This document shows, one piece after another, positions 7,862 to 16,300 of a DNA stretch of 64,000 nt. A program made the position numbers and the translations under genes. The stretch's first letter is position 1; each line of letters starts with the position of its first letter. Where the stretch lies: positions 930,001-994,000 of the forward strand of contig NZ_JADCKC010000001.1 in NCBI RefSeq assembly GCF_014982805.1. Reading direction: 5' to 3'. The DNA is from Gemmiger gallinarum. Its GTDB lineage: Bacteria > Bacillota > Clostridia > Oscillospirales > Ruminococcaceae. The notes under the pieces are model-generated. The model ran no database searches. It had not been told where the DNA came from and saw only the letters and a program-made list of their open reading frames with translations.

Positions 7862-9154
7862 TCAGTCACGCACAATGCATGCCTCGCGCTCGGGGCCGAC
7901 CGAGATGTACTTGATCTTGCAGCCCACTGCCTTTTCAATATACAGCACATAGTCCTGCGCAGCCTTGGGCAGATCCTCAAAGTGGCGCACACCGGTAATG
8001 TCGCAGTTCCAGCCGGGCAGCTTCTCCACCACCGGCTTGGCGTCGTCCAGCGTCTTGCCCATGGGGAAGACATCGGTCACAGTACCGTCCGTCAGCTCAT
8101 AGTGAGTGACCACGGGGACTTCTTCCATATAATCCAGAACATCCAGCAGGGTCAGAGCCAGCTCGTCGCAGCCCTGGCACTGCACGCCGTAGCGGCTTGC
8201 CACCACGTCAAAGGGACCGACGCGGCGGGGACGGCCGGTGGCAGCGCCGTACTCATGGCCGTGCTCACGCAGAACGTCCTTCTCCTCCTCGGTCATGGCC
8301 AGCTCGGCGGTGAAGGGGCCCTCGCCCACGCAGGAGGAGTAAGCCTTCATGATGCCCACCGACAGATCCAGCTTGCGGCCCGGAATGCCCGCACCAATGG
8401 GGGCATAGGCGCCGATGGTGTTGGAGCTGGAGGTGTAGGGATAGATGCCGAAGTCGATGTCACGCAGAGCGCCCAGCTGAGCCTCGAACATGATCTTCTT
8501 GCCGGCGTCGTCCGCCTTGGCCAGGAAATCGCCCACATTGCAGATGAAGGGGGCAAAGACCTCGGCGTAATGCTGGCACCAGGCCCACATTTCGTCCAGA
8601 GAAACCGGCTTCTGGCCGTAGATCTTCTCCATGGTCAGGTTCTTGGACTCCACAATAGTGGCCAGGCGCTTGCGGACGCCCTCGTCCATATGGAGCAGGT
8701 CGCCCATGCGCAGGGTCTTTTTCATGAACTTGTCGCCGTAGGTGTAGGCGATGCCCCGCTTAGTGGAGCCGAACTGTGCGCCGGTCTTGGAAAGGCGCGC
8801 TTCCTCCAGGCCGTCCTGATCCACATGGAACGGCATGGTGATGGTGGCACGGTCGGAGATCTTCAGGTTGGCGGGAGTGATCTCAATGCCCTGGCTGCGC
8901 AGGGTGTCGATCTCGCCCTCCAGGTGGTGGGGATCGATGACCATGCCGCCGCCCATGACGCAGACGACCTCCGGGCGCAGAATGCCCGAGGGGATCAGGT
9001 TGAGAACGAACTTGCCCCGCTCGTTCTTAACGGTATGACCGGCGTTGTCGCCGCCCTGATACCGTGCAACAATGTCGTAATCGCGGCTGAGCAGGTCGAC
9101 CATACGGCCCTTGCCTTCGTCGCCCCAGTTGATTCCGGTGATTGCAGTAAGCAT
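7862..9154 (-). CDS. purA: Adenylosuccinate synthetase
   Basis: A 430-residue GTP-dependent enzyme that joins IMP and aspartate, the first committed step to AMP. The N-terminal P-loop region reads GINWGDEGKGRMVD, with the catalytic Asp/His pattern seen again in GGDNAGHTV. TKRGIAYTYGDK, GVQCQGCDEL and TGRPRRVGPFD are family hallmarks. Start 9154 has GAGGTAAC upstream and gives the normal length. It is a single-gene unit with a good promoter. Confidence 0.97.
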   Translation of the reverse strand: MLTAITGINWGDEGKGRMVDLLSRDYDIVARYQGGDNAGHTVKNERGKFVLNLIPSGILRPEVVCVMGGGMVIDPHHLEGEIDTLRSQGIEITPANLKISDRATITMPFHVDQDGLEEARLSKTGAQFGSTKRGIAYTYGDKFMKKTLRMGDLLHMDEGVRKRLATIVESKNLTMEKIYGQKPVSLDEMWAWCQHYAEVFAPFICNVGDFLAKADDAGKKIMFEAQLGALRDIDFGIYPYTSSSNTIGAYAPIGAGIPGRKLDLSVGIMKAYSSCVGEGPFTAELAMTEEEKDVLREHGHEYGAATGRPRRVGPFDVVASRYGVQCQGCDELALTLLDVLDYMEEVPVVTHYELTDGTVTDVFPMGKTLDDAKPVVEKLPGWNCDITGVRHFEDLPKAAQDYVLYIEKAVGCKIKYISVGPEREACIVRD

Positions 9155-9225
9155 GATGTTACCTCTTTCATGGTTGAGCGTACAGCCTTTTCCGCGCAAT
9201 TTGCCCGGGATCCGCCGCCGCATAC

Positions 9226-9254
9226 ATTATAGCAAATCCGGTATAAAAAACCAA
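9226..9254 (-). promoter_or_regulatory. Promoter of purA
   Basis: On the minus strand, -35 TTGGTT (9249-9254), a 17-nt spacer and a perfect -10 TATAAT (9226-9231), about 70 nt before the purA start. Confidence 0.75.
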
Positions 9255-9261
9255 TACCCTG

Positions 9262-9483
9262 TCAGTGCTTTTCTTCTTCCTCACGGGGCTTGCCCAGGCC
9301 GTGGCGGGTACCGTCCGGCTCCACAATGACAATACGGTCCATCTGTGCCCGCAGGCTGGCACGCACCGCCTCCAGGTATTCCTTGCGCAGAGCTTCCCGC
9401 TCGGTCTGTTCCTCCGGCGTCAATGCTCCGTTTTTGGCCTTGCGGGCCAGCTCGTTAATGCGTTCAATTTTTGCTTCGTCCAT
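9262..9483 (-). CDS. DUF896 (YnzC-like) small protein
   Basis: A 73-residue cytoplasmic protein starting MDEAKIERINELARKAKNGALTPEEQTEREALRKEYL. This is the two-helix DUF896 signature, in which the NxLxxKxKxxGLTxxExxEQxxLRxxYL pattern is conserved across Firmicutes. The acidic C-terminus ends EEEEKH. Its function is unknown in the family. The purA promoter overlaps the 3' end, so the gene is transcribed separately upstream of purA. Confidence 0.88.
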   Translation of the reverse strand: MDEAKIERINELARKAKNGALTPEEQTEREALRKEYLEAVRASLRAQMDRIVIVEPDGTRHGLGKPREEEEKH

Positions 9484-9679
9484 GGCTTGTCTTCCCTTCC
9501 CAGGTTCCGGGCCCCTGCGGGCCGGGCGGCCTGCAGGCCGCATGTCCAGTGTAGCACAGCGGCGCATTGGCCGCAAGCACGTGGGCAGTTGTAAATTTTT
9601 TGTTCTTCGCCGCCCGGGGTACAAAGGGCAAAGCCGCCGCCCGCTGTTTTTGGGCCTGTACTTTTTTGGCGCTTCGTTG

Positions 9680-9685
9680 TATAAT
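9680..9685 (+). promoter_or_regulatory. -10 element of the lipoprotein isomerase gene
   Basis: A perfect TATAAT lies about 55 nt before the start at 9741. The hexamer 17 nt upstream (TGTACT) is a poor -35, so only the -10 is called. Confidence 0.5.
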
Positions 9686-9740
9686 GGGAAAGTATTGCAT
9701 TAAATGGCGCCTGTGTGCGCCGAAAAGACAGGAGTATCAC

Positions 9741-10925
9741 ATGAAACTGAAACATTCTATCCGTGCCGGTGCCCTGATGCTGGCACTGTCGATGGTGCTG
9801 GTCGGCTGCTCCAAGGACGAGAGCCAGTCCTCCACCTCAGAGACCTCTTCCTCCGAGAATGCCGCGACCTCCGAAAGCGCTACCGCTGAGACCGCCGATG
9901 CCTATGCGTATCTGGCCAACTTCTCCTTCAGCGACGGCTTTGACGAGAACGGCTACCTCAAGGGCATCAAGGCTCTGGACTATGTCACCCTGCCCGAGGA
10001 TTACAATTCCCTGACCCTGCCCGCAGGCACCGATACCGTGACCGATGAGGATGTGGATTCCTACATTGAGACCAACATTCTCTCCAACTTTGCCACCGAC
10101 GAGCAGGTCACCGACCGCGCCGCAGAGATGGGCGATACCGTCAACATCGACTACGTCGGTTCGGTGGATGGTGTGGAGTTTGACGGCGGTTCCGCCCAGG
10201 GCTATGACCTGACGCTGGGCAGCGGTTCCTTCATCGATGACTTTGAGGATCAGATCGCCGGCCACACCCCCGGCGAGACCTTCAACGTGGAGGTCACCTT
10301 CCCCGATCCCTACCAGAACAACCCCGACCTGGCCGGCAAGGAAGCCGTTTTCGTGACCACTCTCAACTACATCTCTGAGAGCGTCAATCCTGAGCTGACC
10401 GATGCCTGGGTGGCCGAGAACATCAACCCCTATCTGGAGCTGACCACCGTGGACAGCCTCAAGACTTACGTTCATGATTCCCTGGTGGAGTCCAACATGA
10501 GCAACGCCGTTTACCAGCAGCTTGTGGAGAACACCACCTTCGCCGAGACGTATCCCGAGTCCGCGACCCAGTACTTCAACGACAGCTTCCTGTTCTCCTA
10601 CTACATCTACGCTGCCAACTACGGCATGACCCTGGATGAGTTCGTCTCCGCCACCGGCTACGGCAGCGCCGCAGACCTTCTGACCATGGCTTCCTCCTCC
10701 ATTGAAAACTCCATGAAACAGGCCCTGCTGATGCAGGCCATCGCCGAGCAGGAAGGCGTCGTCTGTGACGACGCTGCCCTGGACGCCAACATCAATGATT
10801 TCTTCAGCACCGACGACACCAGCAGCTACATCACCAACTACGGTGAGAACTACATCAAGACCAATGTCCTGCAGGACCTCCTGATGAAGCAGCTGGTTGC
10901 CAACGCCACTGTGGCCGCCGCCTGA
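9741..10925 (+). CDS. FKBP-type peptidyl-prolyl isomerase lipoprotein (trigger-factor-like)
   Basis: A 394-residue exported protein. The lipobox LVGC gives acylated Cys23, followed by a Ser/Thr/Glu linker to about residue 52. An FKBP domain (about 130-195) reads GDTVNIDYVGSVDGVEFDGG then GSGSFIDDFEDQIAGHTPGE, the pattern seen in trigger factor. The helical C-terminal part resembles trigger factor's substrate-binding domain. The likely job is folding or proline isomerisation of exported proteins at the outer membrane face. The ribosome binding site ACAGGAG precedes the start. Confidence 0.85.
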   Translation: MKLKHSIRAGALMLALSMVLVGCSKDESQSSTSETSSSENAATSESATAETADAYAYLANFSFSDGFDENGYLKGIKALDYVTLPEDYNSLTLPAGTDTVTDEDVDSYIETNILSNFATDEQVTDRAAEMGDTVNIDYVGSVDGVEFDGGSAQGYDLTLGSGSFIDDFEDQIAGHTPGETFNVEVTFPDPYQNNPDLAGKEAVFVTTLNYISESVNPELTDAWVAENINPYLELTTVDSLKTYVHDSLVESNMSNAVYQQLVENTTFAETYPESATQYFNDSFLFSYYIYAANYGMTLDEFVSATGYGSAADLLTMASSSIENSMKQALLMQAIAEQEGVVCDDAALDANINDFFSTDDTSSYITNYGENYIKTNVLQDLLMKQLVANATVAAA

Positions 10926-10942
10926 TTTCACCACGCGTTTTC

Positions 10943-10983
10943 CCCCGGGCTTTCGCTTTTGCCGAGAGCCCGGGGATTTTTTT
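10943..10983 (+). terminator. Terminator of the isomerase gene
   Basis: CCCCGGGCT (10943-10951) pairs with AGCCCGGGG (10967-10975), followed by A and seven T. A classical intrinsic terminator. Confidence 0.92.
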
Positions 10984-11166
10984 GCCTTTTTGCCGCCGAT
11001 ACCCGTCACTTGCAATCCGGAAGGCGCTGTGGTATACTGTATTTAGAAATTTATCTAATTATATTTCAAGATTTTCCATTGCGGCTGTCTGCTGCGGCAT
11101 TCCGGCCCGGTTTGCCCGCAAAAGGTACAATGGAAAATGCAAACTCACCAGAAAGGGGGTCCCGTT

Positions 11167-11457
11167 TTGGGCGACGCATTCAAAGCCTTGGCTGATCCGT
11201 CCCGGCGGCGTATTCTGGAGCTGCTGGCAGAGAAAGACCTTTCCGCCGGGGAGATCGCCGCACATTTTGACATGGCCAAACCGTCCGTCAGCCATCATCT
11301 GAGTATCCTGCGCAATGCGGGGCTTATTACCGATGAACGGCAGGGACAAAGCATTATTTATCACCTGAACCTGACGGTCATGCAGGAACTGATGAAATGG
11401 TTTTATGATTTCGGGCTGATTGCCGGAGGTGATACCGATGAAACCGAACAACACTAA
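11167..11457 (+). CDS. SdpR-like ArsR-family autorepressor
   Basis: A 96-residue winged-helix repressor: FKALADPSRRRILELL, the recognition segment MAKPSVSHHLSILRNAGLI and the wing DERQGQSIIYHLN. It lacks the metal-binding ELCVCDL motif, as in SdpR. A TTG start at 11167 is preferred because AAAGGGGG lies 7 nt upstream. The ATG at 11137 would add ten unlikely residues. Its end overlaps the SdpI-like gene by 20 nt, the arrangement of sdpRI, where the membrane partner inactivates the repressor. No sdpABC toxin genes are in view. Confidence 0.82.
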   Translation: MGDAFKALADPSRRRILELLAEKDLSAGEIAAHFDMAKPSVSHHLSILRNAGLITDERQGQSIIYHLNLTVMQELMKWFYDFGLIAGGDTDETEQH

Positions 11458-12127
11458 ACAGCCGCCCCTTGGCTGGCCGCTGTTTTGGGCATTGATGATT
11501 CTGGCGGTGTGCTCCTTTGCAGGGCATCTCATCGCCTACCCCGCCCTGCCGGATCAGGTTCCCCGCCAGTGGGCGCTGGACGGTGGTGTCAACAGCTGGA
11601 TGGAAAAGGATTATCTGTATTTTCTGGATGCCCTGCCCATCTTTCTGCTGATCCTGTTCAAAGTGATCCCGGCCGTTGAGCCGCGGGCCGACAGCTACCG
11701 CAGGATGCGCGGACTGTGGGGCGTTTTTGTGACGGCCATGACGCTGCTGATGATCGGCTTTACCTGGATGACCGAGCTGTACTTCTGGGGGCCCGCCGCC
11801 CTGTGGAATTACCTGCCCGCCATCGTCATCTGTCTGATCGGTGCCGGTCTGGTCGCTCTGGGCAACTATATGCCACGCATCCGCCAGAACTACACCATGG
11901 GCGTGCGCACGCCCTGGGCTCTGGCCAGCGAGCACTGCTGGCAGCGCACCCAGCGAATGGGCGGCATCTGCTTCATCATCGTCGGGCTGCTGATGATCCT
12001 TTCCACGCTGATCGATCTTGCCACCGGGTTAGGCATCAGCGCTCCCGTTACCATTGCTTCCCTGTTTCTGTCCATCGCCTGGCTGTATATTTATTCTTGG
12101 CTGGTCTTTATCCGTAAGCTGAAATAA
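11438..12127 (+). CDS. SdpI/DUF1648-type membrane protein
   Basis: A 229-residue membrane protein with about six helices. The N-terminal DUF1648 domain shows YPALPDQVPRQWALDGGVNSW (after the first helix), the family mark. The SdpI domain later carries GNYMPRIRQNYTMGVRTPWAL, the conserved asparagine/arginine segment. In Bacillus, SdpI gives immunity to the SdpC toxin and sequesters SdpR. Here the same gene order suggests a signal-sensing or immunity pair. Start 11438 follows GGAGGTGATACCG. Confidence 0.88.
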   Translation: MKPNNTKQPPLGWPLFWALMILAVCSFAGHLIAYPALPDQVPRQWALDGGVNSWMEKDYLYFLDALPIFLLILFKVIPAVEPRADSYRRMRGLWGVFVTAMTLLMIGFTWMTELYFWGPAALWNYLPAIVICLIGAGLVALGNYMPRIRQNYTMGVRTPWALASEHCWQRTQRMGGICFIIVGLLMILSTLIDLATGLGISAPVTIASLFLSIAWLYIYSWLVFIRKLK

Positions 12128-12200
12128 ACCGGCTGTGTGGATCAGAAAGGCCGCATAAAAATCCCCGACCGTTTTTCATCTTCCGAGCAGAAACAAAAAT

Positions 12201-12230
12201 CCGCCCCGCACAGTTTCCTGTGCGGGGCGG
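12201..12230 (-). terminator. Terminator of the lectin gene
   Basis: A perfect 13-bp stem with a TTTC loop. On the minus strand it is followed by ATTTTTGTTT, so it ends the lectin transcript. It may also stop the convergent sdpRI transcript. Confidence 0.9.
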
Positions 12231-12288
12231 CCTCGTTACAGCACAAAATTGCAAAGGGAAAAATCAGAAAATCCGAAGGGATCGGACA

Positions 12289-13089
12289 TTATTTCTTGGC
12301 AGTGGTCTTCTCGGCGGCAGGCTTTTTGGCTGCGGTCTTCTTGGCGGGCTCGGCCTTCTTGGCAGCGGGCTCGGCCTTCTTGGCAGCGGGCTCAGCCTTC
12401 TTGGCAGCGGGCTTCTTGGCGGCAGCAGGCTTCTTAACCGTCTCCACAGCCTTGATAGCGGTGTCAGCCACGTCGGTGACAGCCTTCTTGGCGGCATCGG
12501 CCACATCGGTCAGGACATCGGCAGCGGCCTTGGCAGCCTCGCCAATGTTGCCGGCAGCAGCTTCCAGGTCAGCCTTGGCCTTGGCAGCCTTGGCCTTGGC
12601 GCTGGCCTTGGGCTTGCGGGTGACTTCGGTGATGGTCCAGTACTGGTTGTCACCGCCCACATCGCTCCAGATCTGCAGGGCAGCACCATTCTCGGTGCTC
12701 ATGGCCACCACGTCCAGGCACTTGCCGGCCAGGTTGGACTTGATCTTGGCGCGGCCGTCATTCGCAGGCTCAACCACCCACAGCTGGCTGCTGGCATTGG
12801 CGCCTTCCCACTGATGCACCCGGGTACCGTCGGTAACGCCGCTGCAGTCCAGGTCCATCATCTTGCCGGTGAAACGGTTCTTGATGCGGTAAACGCCTTC
12901 CCCTGCGCGGACAAAGCCCCACTGCTGCCATTCGGCATTGGCATTGTCCCACAGCTGGATCTTTGCGCCGTTGTCGGTGTTATAATCTGCGACCTCCACC
13001 ACTTTGCCGTTGGCGGCGCTGATGGTGTAGAACTTATCTTCCGCGATTACAGTCTGTTCAACTTTCTTTGCGGTCTTCTTTACAGCCAT
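12289..13089 (-). CDS. Ricin-type beta-trefoil lectin with Lys/Ala/Pro-rich tail
   Basis: A 266-residue protein without signal peptide. Residues about 18-155 form a ricin B-type trefoil with three QxW-like repeats (EWQQWGF, SSQLWVV, DNQYWTI) that would bind carbohydrate. The rest is a histone H1-like tail rich in Ala, Lys and Pro, including KKPAAAKKPAAKKAEPAAKKAEP heptads. The same PAAKKAE unit fills the N-terminus of the glycogen synthase at 34769-36940. A cytoplasmic glycan-binding, possibly glycogen- or nucleic-acid-associated role is inference. AGGAGGGG precedes the start. Confidence 0.85.
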   Translation of the reverse strand: MAVKKTAKKVEQTVIAEDKFYTISAANGKVVEVADYNTDNGAKIQLWDNANAEWQQWGFVRAGEGVYRIKNRFTGKMMDLDCSGVTDGTRVHQWEGANASSQLWVVEPANDGRAKIKSNLAGKCLDVVAMSTENGAALQIWSDVGGDNQYWTITEVTRKPKASAKAKAAKAKADLEAAAGNIGEAAKAAADVLTDVADAAKKAVTDVADTAIKAVETVKKPAAAKKPAAKKAEPAAKKAEPAAKKAEPAKKTAAKKPAAEKTTAKK

Positions 13090-13201
13090 TGCTGTTCCCC
13101 TCCTAAAAGGTGTTCTTCATGTATCTGATGCGCCGTCGGCCTGTTGTGAGGCACGTCCCTCCGGCACATGGTCGGCGGCGATTTGCCGCTCGTACGACAA
13201 T

Positions 13202-13230
13202 ATTATATCCAATATTTTCTTGTCAGTCAA
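13202..13230 (-). promoter_or_regulatory. Strong promoter of the lectin gene
   Basis: On the minus strand, -35 TTGACT (13225-13230), a 17-nt spacer and a perfect -10 TATAAT (13202-13207). It is among the best consensus promoters in the window and suggests high lectin expression. Confidence 0.85.
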
Positions 13231-13257
13231 GTTTTACACGTTTTAGCGGCATCTTGC

Positions 13258-13291
13258 ACAAAAAATCCCGGACTGTTAAAAACAGTCCGGG
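13258..13291 (-). terminator. Terminator of the large ABC permease gene
   Basis: CCCGGACTGTT (13267-13277) pairs with AACAGTCCGGG (13281-13291). On the minus strand it is followed by ATTTTTT. It lies about 80 nt past the permease stop. Confidence 0.9.
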
Positions 13292-13369
13292 CATTATTCA
13301 GGTATTTTCTGCAAAAATCTGAATTTTTACTCATTCCGTGCGGTTTGCCGCGATCTCTCGGAACAGGTC

Positions 13370-16300
13370 TTATTCCGGGGCTTTCATGCTCTCCACCATG
13401 GAGATCTTTTTGAGTCTGCGGCCCATATACAGGTTAACGGCTAGGCTGAACAGCAGCGTCAGTCCCAGGGCATAGACAAAGCTGGAGAAGTCGATGCTGC
13501 GGCCGAACATGACCGCATCCACCTCGACGGTAAAGATGACAAACCGATGCAGGGCAATGCCGCCCACCATGCCGAACAGCGCACCGATCACCGTCAGGGC
13601 AATGCTCTCGCGCATGACATAGGCGCTGACCTCCCGGTCATAGAAGCCCAGTACTTTGATGGTGGCGATCTCCTTGACCCGCTCGGCAATGTTGATGTTG
13701 GTCAGGTTGTACAGTACCACCAGTGCCAGCACCGCCGCACAGATGACGATCATGACCACCACCGCATTGATGGAGTTGAGCATATTCAGCACCGACGTGG
13801 TGGTGTCCACCGTGAAGGTCACGCTGGCCACGTCCTCCATGCCCAGCAGCACCGCCGAGACCGCATCCCGGGATGTCTGGGAGGTATCCTGCGTGCAGCT
13901 GAGGATAACGTTCCACTCCACATCGGTGTCAAAGGCCTGACTGTATGTATCGGCGCTGAGATAGATGTAGTTGGAGACATAGTTCTCACAGATGCCGCTG
14001 ATGGTGAAGGTTCCCTCCCTGCCGTCGGCATTCACCAGAGTCACTGTGTCCCCGGTCTTCACGTCCATGAGTTCGGCCAGTTTCTCGGTCATGACAATGC
14101 CGGTCTCTCCCAGAGGAGTGGGTTTGCGGGAGACCCGCTCGTGCAGGTCGTAGAACTGGGCAAAGGCGTCCACATCCTGCGGCACCATCATGTAGACCTC
14201 CGCGTTGGAGCCGTCGGGCAGTTCCTGGGTGGTCTTTTCGGTGAGAGTGGCCAGCGATGCGGTGAAGGCGTCGTCGCCGAAGAGGTAATCGTGAATTTCT
14301 CCCTGCTGGGTGTCCTGGGCATCGGTCACAGCGGTCATGAGATCATAGTGATCCACATCGCTGTACTGTTTGACAATAATGCCGTTGATGGAGTCCGAAA
14401 TACCGAAGCCCGTCACCAGCAGAGCGGTGCACCCCGCCACACCGATGACTGTCATCCAGAACCGCTTTTTATAGCGGAACAGATTGCGGCAGGTAACTTT
14501 CTGGGTGAAGGTCAGATGCTTCCAGAGAGGACGGATGTATTCCAGGAAGATGCGCTTGCCGGCTTTGGGCGCCCTGGGGCGCATAAGATCGGCCGGTGTT
14601 TCTTTCAGAGAATTGCGGCAGGCCGTCCAGGTGACCAGCAGTGCGCTGCCGATGAGAAGCCCGCTGGAGAAAATGGCATAGTTCCAGCGCCAGACGGCAT
14701 GGAACTCCGGCACATAGTACATCATTTCATAAGCGTACCAGATGACCGACGGGAATACCGTAAATCCAACGGCCAGCCCCACCAGCGCTCCCGATACCGC
14801 CGCCGTCATGGCGTACAGAATGTACTTGCGCATGATGTCGTGATTGGAATAGCCCAGCGCCTTCATGGTGCCGATCTGCAGGCGTTCCTCCTCCACCATG
14901 CGGGTCATGGTGGTGGAAACCACCAGCGCCGCCACCAGGAAGAAGAAGATGGGAAATACACCCGACAGCGCCTCCACCTTGGAGACGTTGCCCCGGAAGG
15001 AGGAGAAACTGACGTTGTCATCCCGGTCCCAGATATACCAGGAAGGAGATTCGATCTCATCCAGCTTGGACTGGGCATCCTCGATCTCGGCGCGGCCATC
15101 CGCCAGCTCCTGCTCTGCCTCGGCCTTGGCGTCGGCGTATTCGATCTCGCCGTCAGCCAGCTTCTGTTTGTTTTCCTCAATGGTCTGCCGGGCATCGTCC
15201 AGCTCTTCCCGGGCATCGTCCAGCTCGGCGTAAGCATCGGCGATCTGCCGCTTGGCGTCGTTCAGTTCCACCTGCTTATCGGTCAGGGTGGCCCAGCCGT
15301 CATCCAGCTGCTTTTTGCCTTCCTCCAGCTGTCGCTTGCCGTCGTAGAATGCGGCCCCCTGGGTGTTGTACTGTTCCCAGCCGGAATCCAGCTGAGCCTT
15401 GCCGTCGTCCAGTTCCTTTTTGGCCGCGGCAAGCTGCTCCTGGGTGGCATCCAGCAGGGCGGCGGTTTCCTCCAGCTGCTGGCGGGCCGCCTCCAGTTCC
15501 GGCTCGCTCTCTTCCAGTTCGGTCCTGGCATCGTCCAGCTTTTGCTGTGCAGCAGCAATAGCCTCGTCGGTAAAGAGAGCGTAGGCTTCCTCCTCGGTGG
15601 AGGCGTAGCCGGCATCCAGAATGCCCTGCACACCGGTTTCCACACCGTGCTGGGCGGTGTTGAGCAGTTTCAGCTGTTCATACTGCTGCTGCATCCCGGG
15701 GAGAGATTCGATCTGCATATCCATGGCAGCTTCCGCCATGGCAACGGCAACGGGGTCGCTGAGATCCAGCTCTTCCCCCTGAGCCTGGACGGCGGCCTGC
15801 AGGGCATACAGCCATACCTGACGGGCCGCATCCCAGGCCTCCTTGGCCTGCTGCACCGCGGGGTCATCCTCCGGGTTGGACAATGCACTCACCGGGGCAG
15901 CGTGGGCCTTTACCTCCGGGCCCTGTACAATTTCCCCGTCAGCAGAATCGGCCGTCATATCAGCCTCAGTGGTCTGCTGCGCGGCATCCTCCGCCGCTTG
16001 GGCAGAGGGCTCCTCCACAGAGGCAGTTCCATCTTCGGGGGCACCGGCAGCTTGCTCAGGGGCAGCGGTGTTTTCCTCCTCCGCGGGAGCGGGTTCCGTC
16101 TGAGCCGTGTCCGGGTCGGCCTCCGGTTCATCGGCTTGCCCGTCGGTTTTGTCGGGATCGGACGGGTCCTCGGCTACTGTCGCCTGCTCCTCCCCGGAAT
16201 CGGCGGGATCTTCCGTCGAGGTCTCGGGCTGAGGTTCGGTTTCTTCTCCGGGTTCGGAGGGGTCCGTCCCCGCCTGAGCCGCTTCCAGCGCATCCTCATA

